From assembly GCF_030273315.1 (NCBI RefSeq), contig NZ_CP127174.1:1302001-1366000 (forward strand): a DNA stretch of 64,000 nucleotides, read 5' to 3'. Origin of the DNA: Natrialbaceae archaeon AArc-T1-2. Its GTDB lineage: Archaea > Halobacteriota > Halobacteria > Halobacteriales > Natrialbaceae. Under the pieces are notes generated by a model, which saw only the letters and a program-made list of their open reading frames with translations, ran no database searches and was not told the origin of the DNA. The stretch's first letter is position 1; each line of letters starts with the position of its first letter. Made by a program: the position numbers and the translations under genes. Shown here in pieces: positions 19,758-28,263 of the stretch.

Positions 19758-20519
19758 ATGGCACAGTCGGTTCTGCTCACCGGGGCGGAAGGACACGTCG
19801 GGGAGGCGATCCTCGACGGGCTCGCCGACGCCTACGAGTGGCGGTTGCTCGATCGCGATCCCCCGACGGGCGACCCGCCGGGAGAGTTCGTCGTCGCGGA
19901 CATCACCGATGAGGCAGCCGTCCGCCAGGCGATGGAAGGCGTCGACGCGGTGCTTCACGTCGCAGGTGACCCCCGTAAGACCGCACCCTGGGAGAGCGTG
20001 CTCCCGAACAACATCGACGGCACCAAGGTCGTCTACGACGCCGCGGTCGACGCTGGCATCGAGAAGGTCGCGTTCGCCTCCTCGAACCACGCCGTCGGTC
20101 ACTACGAGACCGACGAGCGCACGCCAGAGATGTACCGCACGGACGACGAGTTCCGCCTCGATGGCACCGAACTCCCCCGGCCGGGCAACCTCTACGGCGT
20201 CTCGAAGGTCACCGGCGAAGCACTCGGGCGGTACTACCACGACGAATACGGCCTCTCGGTCGTCAACGTCCGCATCGGCAACTTGACGAAGGGTCATCCG
20301 CCGATCGACTACGAGCGCGGGCAAGCGATGTGGCTCTCCTATCGCGACTGTGCTCACCTGTTCGATCGCTGTATCAAGGCCGACTACGACTACGAGATCG
20401 TCTACGGTATCTCCGACAACGACCGGAAATACTACTCCCTCGAGCGCGCGAAAGAGGTCCTCGGCTACGAACCGCGGGATAACTCCGCAGAGTGGGACGG
20501 CGACGAGATGGTGGCGTAG
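19758..20519 (+). CDS. azf: NAD-dependent glucose-6-phosphate dehydrogenase Azf
   Basis: A 253-residue extended short-chain dehydrogenase. Rossmann motif TGAEGHVG lies at residues 8-15, the catalytic YGVSK is near 150-154, and SSNHAVGHYE near 107 is characteristic. From memory the sequence follows Haloferax volcanii Azf, the archaeal zwischenferment that starts an oxidative pentose phosphate pathway using NAD, closely, including the ending YYSLERAKEVLGYEPRDNSAE. ATG at 19758 lies about 30 bases after a TATA-like acttatt. It reads as a single gene. Confidence 0.88.
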   Translation: MAQSVLLTGAEGHVGEAILDGLADAYEWRLLDRDPPTGDPPGEFVVADITDEAAVRQAMEGVDAVLHVAGDPRKTAPWESVLPNNIDGTKVVYDAAVDAGIEKVAFASSNHAVGHYETDERTPEMYRTDDEFRLDGTELPRPGNLYGVSKVTGEALGRYYHDEYGLSVVNVRIGNLTKGHPPIDYERGQAMWLSYRDCAHLFDRCIKADYDYEIVYGISDNDRKYYSLERAKEVLGYEPRDNSAEWDGDEMVA

Positions 20520-20560
20520 ATGCGTCCAGTCCGCGTTCAACACGCTGACTGCCGTCCCCT

Positions 20561-20755
20561 CTACAGCCGATCGAGTAACCAGAGCACGATCAGGACCGCG
20601 ATCATCAGCTGGACGAGAACGAAAAACGGGCCAAGCAGTGCCGCGATACCGCTTATCAACGTCTGGAGAACGCGGAGAACGAGCAACACGGCGACTAACA
20701 CCAGGATGATCTTCAACAGGGTCTCGACCTCGAGTTCACCACGCAGACCGGGCAT
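20561..20755 (-). CDS. small two-segment membrane protein
   Basis: A 64-residue hydrophobic protein with membrane segments at about 12-33 and 38-62, beginning MPGLRGELEVETLLKIIL and ending WLLDRL. Similar short proteins are widespread in haloarchaea (DUF7554 in my recollection). Function unknown. It is transcribed away from the membrane-bound HTH gene at 20840. Confidence 0.6.
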   Translation of the reverse strand: MPGLRGELEVETLLKIILVLVAVLLVLRVLQTLISGIAALLGPFFVLVQLMIAVLIVLWLLDRL

Positions 20756-20839
20756 ACGTTCACGTACGTGTGACTGTTTGAAAAATATCCGGTTCGCACT
20801 CGGAAAGATCTATTTGGGCGGACACACCATCACTGTGTA

Positions 20840-21928
20840 ATGGACGAACGGGGGCTTGGGGTGTTGCTGTGCTGTCTCGTGGTCCTTGGTGGCCTGCTCG
20901 CAGCAGCCCCGGCGATCGCCGCCGACGAGCGCGGAGCCAACACGCCGAATGCGATCTTTCAGACGGAAGACGAGCCCTCACTCGAGGGATACGACGATCT
21001 AGAGTACCGGATCGAACTCCACGAGAACGGCTCCGCATCGTGGACGGTCGAGTACCAGTACCGACTCGACGACGACAACGACACCGTCGACTGGGAGAGA
21101 CTGGAAGCAGACGTCAACGAGAACCGGGAGGCGTACCTCGCGGCGTTCGAGGAGCGCTGGGATGAAACGCTCACCGAGGCCGAGAACGAAACCGACCGAG
21201 AGATGCAGGCTACGGACTTCTCGCTCGAAACCGACGAGAGCGCGGCGGCTCACGAGTACGGCTACGTCCGCTTTACGTTCGAGTGGGATTCGTTCGCCCA
21301 CGTCGAGGTCAACCGGATCGAAGCCGGCGACGCGCTCGTCGGATTCGAACTCGACGAGCGGATCAAACTCGACGTCTCTTGGCCCGAGGCGTACAACGAC
21401 AGCGCGATCGAACCCCAGCCGGACGACCGCCGCGAGACGGCCGCGATCTGGGACGGCGAGGAGACCGACTTCCGCGAGGACGAACCTCGAGTCGAGGTGA
21501 TCGAGACGGGCGGAGCGCCGGTTGAATCGCCCGATGAGTCCGAATCACTCGTGTCGCTGCCGTTGCTCGCCGCCATCGGCGTCGCCGTTGTCGCGCTGAT
21601 CGGCGCAGCGGGGTGGCTGGTCACGAGAAACGGCCGCACCGAGATCGACGCGGAGACGTCCTCGAGCGACGACCCCGATGCGACCGATGCGACGCCACCT
21701 CCGGAGCTGTTGAGCAACGAGGAGCGAGTCCTGCGCTTGCTCGAGCAACACGGCGGTCGGATCAAACAACAGGACGTCGTCTCAGAGCTAGAGTGGACCG
21801 AGGCGAAGACGAGCCAGGTCGTCGGCGAACTCCGGGAGGCAGGTGAGATCGACGTCTTCCGGATCGGCCGCGAGAACGTGTTGACGTTACCCGACAACGA
21901 AGTGACGGTGCCGGACGACGAGGAGTGA
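20840..21928 (+). CDS. membrane-anchored winged-helix protein with external sensor domain
   Basis: A 362-residue protein: signal peptide (about 1-27, ending near AIAADE), an external acidic beta-rich domain (about 45-230), one membrane segment (about 240-262), then a linker and a cytoplasmic winged helix (about 290-350; LSNEERVLRLLEQHGGRIKQQDVV... with recognition helix EAKTSQVVGELREAG). This is the haloarchaeal arrangement in which an external signal could move a DNA-binding domain tied to the membrane. ATG at 20840 follows TATA-like tatttgggc by about 26 bases. Targets unknown. Confidence 0.75.
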   Translation: MDERGLGVLLCCLVVLGGLLAAAPAIAADERGANTPNAIFQTEDEPSLEGYDDLEYRIELHENGSASWTVEYQYRLDDDNDTVDWERLEADVNENREAYLAAFEERWDETLTEAENETDREMQATDFSLETDESAAAHEYGYVRFTFEWDSFAHVEVNRIEAGDALVGFELDERIKLDVSWPEAYNDSAIEPQPDDRRETAAIWDGEETDFREDEPRVEVIETGGAPVESPDESESLVSLPLLAAIGVAVVALIGAAGWLVTRNGRTEIDAETSSSDDPDATDATPPPELLSNEERVLRLLEQHGGRIKQQDVVSELEWTEAKTSQVVGELREAGEIDVFRIGRENVLTLPDNEVTVPDDEE

Positions 21929-22002
21929 ACCGGGTGCGGAATCGATCTGGCGAACGCCGTTCCGACAGACTTTAATAACGACGCCGTAGTACGGCCGTAC
22001 AG

Positions 22003-22086
22003 ATGCATTTGACCGCGTCCACCGCCGCTGGCGACGTCGATAGCGACGCGGCCCGAACTCTGCGACGACTGCGACGGGGCCGATAG
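22003..22086 (+). CDS. 27-codon Arg-rich ORF in the 303-base gap before argG, candidate leader peptide
   Basis: ATG at 22003 opens a 27-codon frame ending in tag at 22084-22086. Six of its last ten codons are Arg (five of them cga), ending RRLRRGR. A TATA-like tttaataac at 21971-21979 lies about 30 bases upstream, so a leaderless transcript could begin at this ATG. The next gene, 146 bases on, is argG, for arginine synthesis. The remaining gap (21929-22231) holds only a second TATA-like box (acttaagt, about 22197) for argG. Whether the ORF is translated is unknown. Confidence 0.35.
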   Translation: MHLTASTAAGDVDSDAARTLRRLRRGR

Positions 22087-22231
22087 GCCCACACTATCCT
22101 CCACTCCGTTTCCCGTCGTTCGTTCCTCACAGAAATCCACTGATTCTGTAGGTAGCTCCTGCTTCGAATAAAAATTACGTGGCTGAAATCAGTGAACTTA
22201 AGTCCGTACGGGAACTGGATTCGAGTACGAC

Positions 22232-23470
22232 ATGACACGCGTGGCACTTGCGTTCTCGGGCGGGCTGGACACGACTGTCTGTGTGCCGCTGCTCGAGGAA
22301 GAGTACGGATACGACGACGTGATCGGCGTCACCGTCGACGTCGGCCAGCCGGCCGCGGAGTTCGACGAAGCCGAAGCAACCGCCGAGGCACTCGGCCTCG
22401 AACACTACGTCGTCGACGCGCGAGCGGAGTTCGCTCAGCTCTGTCTCGAGAGCGTGCGCGCGAACGCGACCTACCAGGGCTACCCGCTTGGCACCGCACT
22501 TGCACGCCCGGTGATCGCCGAGGCGATCCTCGAGGTCGCGAAAGAACAGGACTGTGACGCCGTCGCCCACGGCTGTACGGGCAAGGGCAACGACCAGCTG
22601 CGCTTCGAGGCGATCTGGCGTGACTCGGATCTCGACGTCTACGCGCCCGTGCGCGAACTCGGACTCACCCGCGAGTGGGAACAGGAGTACGCCGACGAGA
22701 AAGACCTCCCCGTCGAAGGGGGCAGCGGCGGCGACTGGTCGATCGACACCAACCTCTGGAGTCGGTCGGTCGAGGGCGACGACTTAGAGGACCCGAGCTA
22801 CGTGCCGCCGGGGGACATCTACGACTGGACCGACGATCCCTCGGGTGAGACCGACGAGATCGAGATCAGCTTCGAGAACGGCTACCCCGTCGCCGTCGAT
22901 GGCGAGGAACTCGAACCCATCGCGCTCATCGAACAGCTGAACGAGGTCGCCGGGGCCTACGGCGTCGGTCGCACCGACATGATGGAAGACCGTATGCTCG
23001 GGCTGAAGGTCCGGGAGAACTACGAGCACCCCGCCGCGACGACGCTGCTTGCCGCCCACGAGGCCCTCGAGGGACTCGTTCTCACCCAGGAGGAACGCCA
23101 GTTCAAGACCCAGATCGACAATCAGTGGGCCCAGAAGGCCTACGAGGGACTGGTCGACGCGCCGCTCGTGTCCGCCCTCGATGGGTTCATCGCGGAGACC
23201 CAGAAACGCGTCACGGGAACGGTGACGATCCGCTTCGAGGGCGGCCGGGCCCGCCCGGTCGCTCGCGACAGCGAGTACGCCGCCTACTCCGCCGCCCACG
23301 CTTCCTTCGACACCGAGACGGTCGGGAAGATCGAACAGGAAGACGCCACCGGCGTCGCCAAGTACCACGGCTTCCAGCGTCGCCTGGCCAACGAGTCGAT
23401 CGCGGCACTCGGCGGCGAGGACGAGACGACCGACGTGGCAACCGACGGCGGCGACGCCGACGAGGACTAA
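22232..23470 (+). CDS. argG: argininosuccinate synthase
   Basis: A 412-residue cytosolic enzyme joining citrulline and aspartate with ATP to make argininosuccinate, the penultimate arginine step. The N-type ATP-pyrophosphatase motif AFSGGLDTT is at residues 6-14; GCTGKGNDQLRF near 112-123 is the second family signature. The acidic C-terminus (last 20 residues) is a halophilic tail. ATG at 22232 fits the family start MTRVALAFSGG; a TATA-like acttaagt is about 30 bases upstream. argH follows after one base, so the two are an operon. Confidence 0.96.
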   Translation: MTRVALAFSGGLDTTVCVPLLEEEYGYDDVIGVTVDVGQPAAEFDEAEATAEALGLEHYVVDARAEFAQLCLESVRANATYQGYPLGTALARPVIAEAILEVAKEQDCDAVAHGCTGKGNDQLRFEAIWRDSDLDVYAPVRELGLTREWEQEYADEKDLPVEGGSGGDWSIDTNLWSRSVEGDDLEDPSYVPPGDIYDWTDDPSGETDEIEISFENGYPVAVDGEELEPIALIEQLNEVAGAYGVGRTDMMEDRMLGLKVRENYEHPAATTLLAAHEALEGLVLTQEERQFKTQIDNQWAQKAYEGLVDAPLVSALDGFIAETQKRVTGTVTIRFEGGRARPVARDSEYAAYSAAHASFDTETVGKIEQEDATGVAKYHGFQRRLANESIAALGGEDETTDVATDGGDADED

Positions 23471-23471
23471 C

Positions 23472-24926
23472 ATGACCGACGAGGGGACAGACGAAAGCGT
23501 CGTTCGCCGCGATCGCTTCAGCGGCGGCCCCGCGCGCTCGTTTCTCTCCTCGCTTGCGGCCGACCGGCGGATCTTCGCGGCCGACCTCGCGGTCGACCGC
23601 GCCCACGTCGTGATGCTCGCGGAGTGTGACGTCATCGGCGACGACGTCGCCAGCGAGATCTTAGAGGCGCTCAAGGAGATCGAAGCGGCCGGCCACGACG
23701 ACCTCCCGGACGGCGAGGACGTCCACGAGGCGATCGAGACCGCCGTCATCGAGCGGATCGGTCCCGATGGTGGGAAGATGCACACCGCCCGCTCGAGAAA
23801 CGACGAGGTCGCGACCTGCATCCGCTACCGGCTGCGCGAGGACGTCCGCGAGGCCCTCGAGGCGACGCGTGGCCTGCGCGAGGCCTTGCTCGAGGTCGCC
23901 GACGAGAATCGAGAGACGATCATGCCTGGCTACACGCACCTCCAGCCCGCCCAGCCGACGACGGTCGCCCACTGGGCGCTGTCCTACGAGGCGGCCGTCC
24001 GGCGCGACACGGCCCGGCTGCTCGAGGCCTACGACCGGATCAATCAGTCGCCACTGGGCGGGGCGGCCTTTGCGGGCACCACCTTCGAGATCGACCGCGA
24101 GCGCACCGCCGAGTTGCTCGGCTTCGAGTCGGTCGTCGAGAACTCGATGGACGCCGCCTCGAGCCGGGACTTCTTGCTCGAGACGATCCAGGCGCTGTCG
24201 ACGCTCGCGACGACGCTGTCGGGACTCGCCGAGGACGTCATCATCTTCGCGAATCGCGGCTTCGTCTCCCTCTCCGACGACTACGCCTCGACGTCGTCGA
24301 TCATGCCCCAGAAGAAGAACCCGGACACGCTCGAACTCGTCCGTGCGGTCGCGGGCGACGCGGCCGGCGAGGTCCAGGGGCTGACCACGACGCTAAAAGG
24401 ATTGCCACGCGCGTACAACCGCGACCTCCAGCGTGCAACGGGCCACGCCTGGGAGACCGTCGACGCGGTGACGGAGGCGACCGAGGTCGCCGCGGGCGCG
24501 GTCGCGACGGCCGACTGGAACGAAGAAGTCCTGGCCGACGCCGCCGGCGAGGGCTTTGCGACGGCGACCGGTGTCGCGGATCTGCTCGCTGCCAACGGAG
24601 TGCCGTTCCGGACGGCTCACGAAGTGGTAGCATGGGCGGCGGAAAACGGCGCGGACTACGATGCCATCGAGGCAGCCGCCGCCGAGATCCTGGAAGACGA
24701 CCTCGAGAGCTGCGTCGAGCCCGCGGCCGTCGAGGCGGCGCTCGAGCCGGCCGAAAGCGTCGCCAGCCGGAACTCCCGTGGCGGCCCCGCACCCGCGGCC
24801 GTCGCGACGACGCTCGAGTCGGCCCGTGCGGACCTCGACGCCGACGAGGCGGCGCTTGCGGACCTCGCAGCCGACCTCGAGGACGCAGCCGAGACGCTTC
24901 GGTCGGAGGTGGCCGGGTATGTCTAA
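23472..24926 (+). CDS. argH: argininosuccinate lyase
   Basis: A 484-residue fumarase/aspartase-superfamily enzyme cleaving argininosuccinate to arginine and fumarate. The signature loop SSIMPQKKNPD lies near residues 274-284, with the conserved TARSRNDEVAT near 99-109 and PGYTHLQPAQPTT near 154. Length is normal. It begins one base after the argG stop, so it is translationally linked. A 249-base gap follows before lysW. Confidence 0.96.
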   Translation: MTDEGTDESVVRRDRFSGGPARSFLSSLAADRRIFAADLAVDRAHVVMLAECDVIGDDVASEILEALKEIEAAGHDDLPDGEDVHEAIETAVIERIGPDGGKMHTARSRNDEVATCIRYRLREDVREALEATRGLREALLEVADENRETIMPGYTHLQPAQPTTVAHWALSYEAAVRRDTARLLEAYDRINQSPLGGAAFAGTTFEIDRERTAELLGFESVVENSMDAASSRDFLLETIQALSTLATTLSGLAEDVIIFANRGFVSLSDDYASTSSIMPQKKNPDTLELVRAVAGDAAGEVQGLTTTLKGLPRAYNRDLQRATGHAWETVDAVTEATEVAAGAVATADWNEEVLADAAGEGFATATGVADLLAANGVPFRTAHEVVAWAAENGADYDAIEAAAAEILEDDLESCVEPAAVEAALEPAESVASRNSRGGPAPAAVATTLESARADLDADEAALADLAADLEDAAETLRSEVAGYV

Positions 24927-25033
24927 GCGCGTTCACGTCGGTTCCACGGGGAATACGGCGGGGAATCACGGCGAACACCGACCGAACGGGCCGGTTTCGT
25001 CGTATCGACCGCCGCCGCGATCCCCGCGAGGGG

Positions 25034-25099
25034 ATGAACTACCTACTGAATGATATACGGGATACAAACGGCCGCAAAGTTCGGTTGAAACACGCATAG
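25034..25099 (+). CDS. 21-codon ORF before lysW, candidate leader peptide
   Basis: ATG at 25034 opens 21 codons, ending RKVRLKHA then tag. Three Arg and three Lys lie in the last half. It lies in the 249-base argH-lysW gap. A short inverted repeat, atcccc/ggggat, spans the start codon. Codon use is more AT-rich than in the neighbours. A promoter for it is not clear, and it may simply be chance. Confidence 0.25.
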   Translation: MNYLLNDIRDTNGRKVRLKHA

Positions 25100-25175
25100 A
25101 GGATACTCCGGGTTCTATAAACTTCCTGGTAAGTTCGAAGGGTTTAAGGTCGATGCTCCCAGAGTTGGGAATACA

Positions 25176-25340
25176 ATGACCGAATGTCCCGAGTGTGGGG
25201 CCGACGTAACCCTGCACGACGACCTCGAAGTGGGAGAGATCGTCGACTGTACGACCTGCGGTGCAGAGCTGGAAGTCGTCGACGTCGAGCCACCAGTCCT
25301 CGAGCGAGCGCCGGAGCTCGAAGAGGACTGGGGTGAGTAA
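25176..25340 (+). CDS. lysW: LysW amino-group carrier protein
   Basis: A 54-residue acidic carrier protein. CPEC (4-7) and CTTC (25-28) bind zinc, and the C-terminal EEDWGE carries the terminal Glu to whose gamma-carboxyl the substrate amino group is ligated. In haloarchaea the carrier serves arginine (ornithine) synthesis. The frame runs ATG at 25176 to taa at 25338-25340. A TATA-like gtttaaggt lies about 27-35 bases upstream, making this the first gene of the lysW-argF operon. Confidence 0.92.
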   Translation: MTECPECGADVTLHDDLEVGEIVDCTTCGAELEVVDVEPPVLERAPELEEDWGE

Positions 25341-25398
25341 CCTTGACCGCGGTCGCGACACAGTCGCTTTCCGCTGATCCCGACCAGGGGTGGTTCGC

Positions 25399-26271
25399 AT
25401 GAACGTCGGCGTACTCTATTCCCGGATCCGCAAAGACGAGAAACTCCTGCTCAACGAGCTGCGCGAGCGGGGCCACGACGTCGAGAAGATCGACGTCCGC
25501 AAGGAGACGTTCAGCATCTCCGAGCCGCCGGCGGCGTTCGCCGACCTCGATATCGTCGTCGACCGCTGTCTGGCGACGAGCCGGAGTCTCTACGCCACGC
25601 GGTTCTGTGAGGCCTACGGCGTTCCCGTCGTCAACAGCAACGGGACCGCCGAGGTCTGTGCGGACAAAGTAAAGAACAGCTTAGCGCTCGAGGAGGCGGG
25701 TGTGCCCACGCCCGAGACGGAGGTCGCGTTCACGAAGGAGTCGGCCATGGAGGCCATCGAGAGCTTCGGCTACCCCTGCGTGCTCAAACCCGTCGTCGGC
25801 TCGTGGGGGCGGCTGATGGCCAAGATCGACTCCCGGGACGCCGCCGAGGCCATCCTAGAGCACAAGGCGACGCTCGGCCACTACGAGCACAAGGTGTTCT
25901 ACGTCCAGGAGTTCGTCGAGAAACCCGGCCGCGACATCCGCGTACTCGCCATCGACGGCGAGCCCGTCGCGGCGATGGCCCGCTCGTCCGAGCACTGGCT
26001 CACCAACGCGGCCCAGGGAGCCGAGACCGACGTCTTCGAGCTCGACGACGAGGCGAAAGCGCTCGTCCAGCAGGCAAGCGACGCCGTCGGCGGCGGTCTG
26101 CTCGGCGTCGACCTCATGGAAAGCGGTGACGGATACACCGTCCACGAGGTCAACCACACCGTCGAGTTCAAGGCCTTAAACGACGCCGTCGAGGCGGACG
26201 TGCCAGGTCAGATCGTCGACTGGCTCGAGACGAAAGTCGAGACCGAGGACACCGCGGAGGTGACCGCCTGA
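25399..26271 (+). CDS. argX: LysW-glutamate ligase ArgX (LysX/RimK family)
   Basis: A 290-residue ATP-grasp ligase that attaches the amino group of glutamate (or alpha-aminoadipate for lysine) to the C-terminal Glu of LysW. The RimK-type pattern is seen: N-terminal NVGVLYSRIRKDEKLLLNEL, an ATP-grasp region (CVLKPVVGSWGRLMAK) and the metal-binding HEVNHTVEFK near 262. The substrate-selecting motif GTAEVCADKVKN cannot by itself decide lysine or arginine here; the adjacent argF implies arginine. ATG at 25399 is preferred to GTG at 25390. Its TGA overlaps the argC ATG. Confidence 0.93.
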   Translation: MNVGVLYSRIRKDEKLLLNELRERGHDVEKIDVRKETFSISEPPAAFADLDIVVDRCLATSRSLYATRFCEAYGVPVVNSNGTAEVCADKVKNSLALEEAGVPTPETEVAFTKESAMEAIESFGYPCVLKPVVGSWGRLMAKIDSRDAAEAILEHKATLGHYEHKVFYVQEFVEKPGRDIRVLAIDGEPVAAMARSSEHWLTNAAQGAETDVFELDDEAKALVQQASDAVGGGLLGVDLMESGDGYTVHEVNHTVEFKALNDAVEADVPGQIVDWLETKVETEDTAEVTA

Positions 26272-27314
26272 TGGGCGAGACCGTCACCGCCTCCGTCGTC
26301 GGCGGCAGCGGCTTCACCGGCGGCGAGCTGCTCCGGCTGCTCGATGGCCACCCGAACGTCGAACTCGCACAGGCCACCAGCCGGAGCTACGCCGGCAAGA
26401 GCGTCGGCTCGAAACATCCGCCGCTGCGCGGCGAGGACCTGCGGTTTACGCAGCCGGACGAGTTAGAAAGCGTCGACGTCCTCTTTACGGCGACGCCTCA
26501 CGGCGTCTCGATGGAACAGATCGACGACTTTCTCGAGATCGCCGACACCGTCGTCGACCTGTCGGCGGACTTCCGGCTCGACACCGAGGCCCAGTACGAC
26601 GAGTGGTACGACGGCCACGACGCACCCGAATACTTAGAGCAGGCCGAGTACGCCCTGCCGGAGATCAACCGCGAGAACCTCCCCGGGGCCGACCTGATCG
26701 CAAGCGGCGGCTGTAACGCCACCGCGACGATCCTCGGGCTCTACCCACTCGTCGAGGCCGGCATCGTCGACGGGGACCAGCAGATCGTCGTCGACGTGAA
26801 AGTCGGCTCCTCGGAGGGTGGCGCGGGTGGCGGCGAGGCCTCCTCGCATCCGGAACGGTCGGGCATCGTCCGACCGTACGCGCCGACTGGCCACCGTCAC
26901 GAAGCCGAGATCGAGCAGTTCCTCGAGACTTCGGTCTCGTTCACCTGCCACGCCGTCGATATGACCCGTGGCGCGAGTGCGACGAGTCACGTCTTCCCGT
27001 CGGGGCCGGTCTCGAAGGGCGACCTCTGGCAAGCCTACCGTGGCGCATACGAGGACGAGCCGTTCGTCCGGATGGCCGCCGGCGGCTCCGGGGTCTATCG
27101 CTATCCCGAACCGAAGGCCGTCGCGGGCACGAACTACGCCGAGGTCGGCTTCGAACTCGATCCCTCGAACAAACGCGTCGTGGTCTTTTCGGCGATCGAC
27201 AACATGATGAAGGGATCGGCCGGCCAGGCCGTCCACGCGGCAAACGTCGCGCTGGGCTTCGAGGAGACGGCCGGCCTCGAGTTTACGGGACTGCACCCGG
27301 TGGGAGCACCATGA
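26271..27314 (+). CDS. argC: LysW-glutamyl-phosphate reductase
   Basis: A 347-residue NADPH-dependent reductase converting the LysW-bound acyl phosphate to the semialdehyde. GGSGFTGGELLRLL at 12-25 is the Rossmann dinucleotide motif, and the catalytic Cys lies in ASGGCNATA near residue 148, the family signature. ATG overlaps the argX stop (tgatg). Its TGA overlaps the ATG of a 27-codon ORF. Length fits ArgC/LysY. Confidence 0.95.
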   Translation: MGETVTASVVGGSGFTGGELLRLLDGHPNVELAQATSRSYAGKSVGSKHPPLRGEDLRFTQPDELESVDVLFTATPHGVSMEQIDDFLEIADTVVDLSADFRLDTEAQYDEWYDGHDAPEYLEQAEYALPEINRENLPGADLIASGGCNATATILGLYPLVEAGIVDGDQQIVVDVKVGSSEGGAGGGEASSHPERSGIVRPYAPTGHRHEAEIEQFLETSVSFTCHAVDMTRGASATSHVFPSGPVSKGDLWQAYRGAYEDEPFVRMAAGGSGVYRYPEPKAVAGTNYAEVGFELDPSNKRVVVFSAIDNMMKGSAGQAVHAANVALGFEETAGLEFTGLHPVGAP

Positions 27315-27394
27315 ACTCGCTTCGCTCGTTCGTGATGATTCGAGGGAGCCGCATCGCTTCTCTCAGCGCTCGCCACCGGAGGTGGCTCGCGTGA
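27311..27394 (+). CDS. 27-codon Arg-rich ORF exactly bridging argC and argB
   Basis: ATG at 27311 overlaps the argC stop (atga), and its own TGA (27392-27394) overlaps the argB GTG (gtga). It fills the only real gap in this part of the operon. Of 27 residues six are Arg, including the run ARHRRW. The overlap at both ends makes coupled translation mechanically possible. A small inverted repeat, gccacc/ggtggc, lies near its end with an SD-like ggaggtg before argB. Confidence 0.4.
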   Translation: MNSLRSFVMIRGSRIASLSARHRRWLA

Positions 27395-28263
27395 CTGTCG
27401 TCGTGAAAATCGGCGGCGCACGCGCCGTCGATCCCGAAGGTGCGCTCGCGGACGTCGCCTCCCTGGTCGACGAGGGTGAAGACGTCGTCCTCACTCACGG
27501 CGGCTCGACTGCCGTCGACGAGATCCTAGAAGAGCTCGGCGAGGAGCCCACCTACGTCGAGACGCCCGGCGGCGTCGTCGGCCGCTTCACCGACGAGGAG
27601 ACGATGGACGTCTTCAAGATGGTAATGCCGGGCAAGCTCAACACCGACCTCGTCGAGAGCCTCCAGAACGAGGGCGTGAACGCGGTCGGCCTCTCGGGGA
27701 CCGACGGCAAGCTGCTCGAGGGCAAGCGCAAATCGGCCGTCCGGATCAAAGAGGACGGCAAGAAGAAGATCAAACGCGGCGACCACTCGGGCAAAATCGA
27801 GTCCGTCAACGCGGACCTGCTCGAGACCGTCCTCGCTGGCGGCTACACCCCCGTCGTCTCCGTCCCGATGCTCGGGAAAGAGAAGTCCGGCGGCTACACC
27901 GCGGTCAACGCCGACGCCGACCGCGCCGCGGCCGCGATCGCGGGCGCACTCGAGGCCGACCTCGTTCTCCTGACCGACGTCTCGGGGATCTACGAGGACC
28001 CCGACGACGAGTCGACGAAGATCGACGCGGCGTCGACCCCCGCGGAGTTCGAGACGGTCAAATCCGCCGCGGAGGGGTTCATGACGAAGAAGGTCATGGC
28101 CGCCGAGGAAGCCCTCGAGGACGGCGCGAGTTCGGTCGTCGTCGCCGACGCCAATAGCGAGGAACCGATCTCGAGTGCACTCGCGGGTGAGGGGACGACC
28201 CTCGAGCCCGGGGTGCTCGCGGACGAAACGGAAACGGAAACGGAAACGGAGGCTGCAGAATGA
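27391..28263 (+). CDS. argB: LysW-glutamate kinase
   Basis: A 290-residue amino-acid kinase phosphorylating the gamma-carboxyl of LysW-bound glutamate. Family marks: VVVKIGGA at 2-9, THGGSTAVDE near 34-43, and VNADADRAAAAIAGAL near 173 with the ATP-binding LTDVSGIYEDP near 195. GTG at 27391 preceded by ggaggtg is preferred over an earlier GTG at 27382. The C-terminus ends in a simple TETETETE repeat coded by tandem acggaa. Its TGA overlaps the argD ATG. Confidence 0.94.
   Translation: MTVVVKIGGARAVDPEGALADVASLVDEGEDVVLTHGGSTAVDEILEELGEEPTYVETPGGVVGRFTDEETMDVFKMVMPGKLNTDLVESLQNEGVNAVGLSGTDGKLLEGKRKSAVRIKEDGKKKIKRGDHSGKIESVNADLLETVLAGGYTPVVSVPMLGKEKSGGYTAVNADADRAAAAIAGALEADLVLLTDVSGIYEDPDDESTKIDAASTPAEFETVKSAAEGFMTKKVMAAEEALEDGASSVVVADANSEEPISSALAGEGTTLEPGVLADETETETETEAAE

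Noticed and set aside
19194-20543. 449-codon minus-strand frame across azf and mptD
   Set aside because: It is antisense to azf, whose sequence matches a known enzyme, and its own end is out of frame with mptD. Treated as shadow.
28226-28252. Hexamer acggaa tandem repeat at the end of argB
   Set aside because: It only encodes an acidic Thr-Glu tail, common in halophilic proteins. It may vary in length but has no sign of function.
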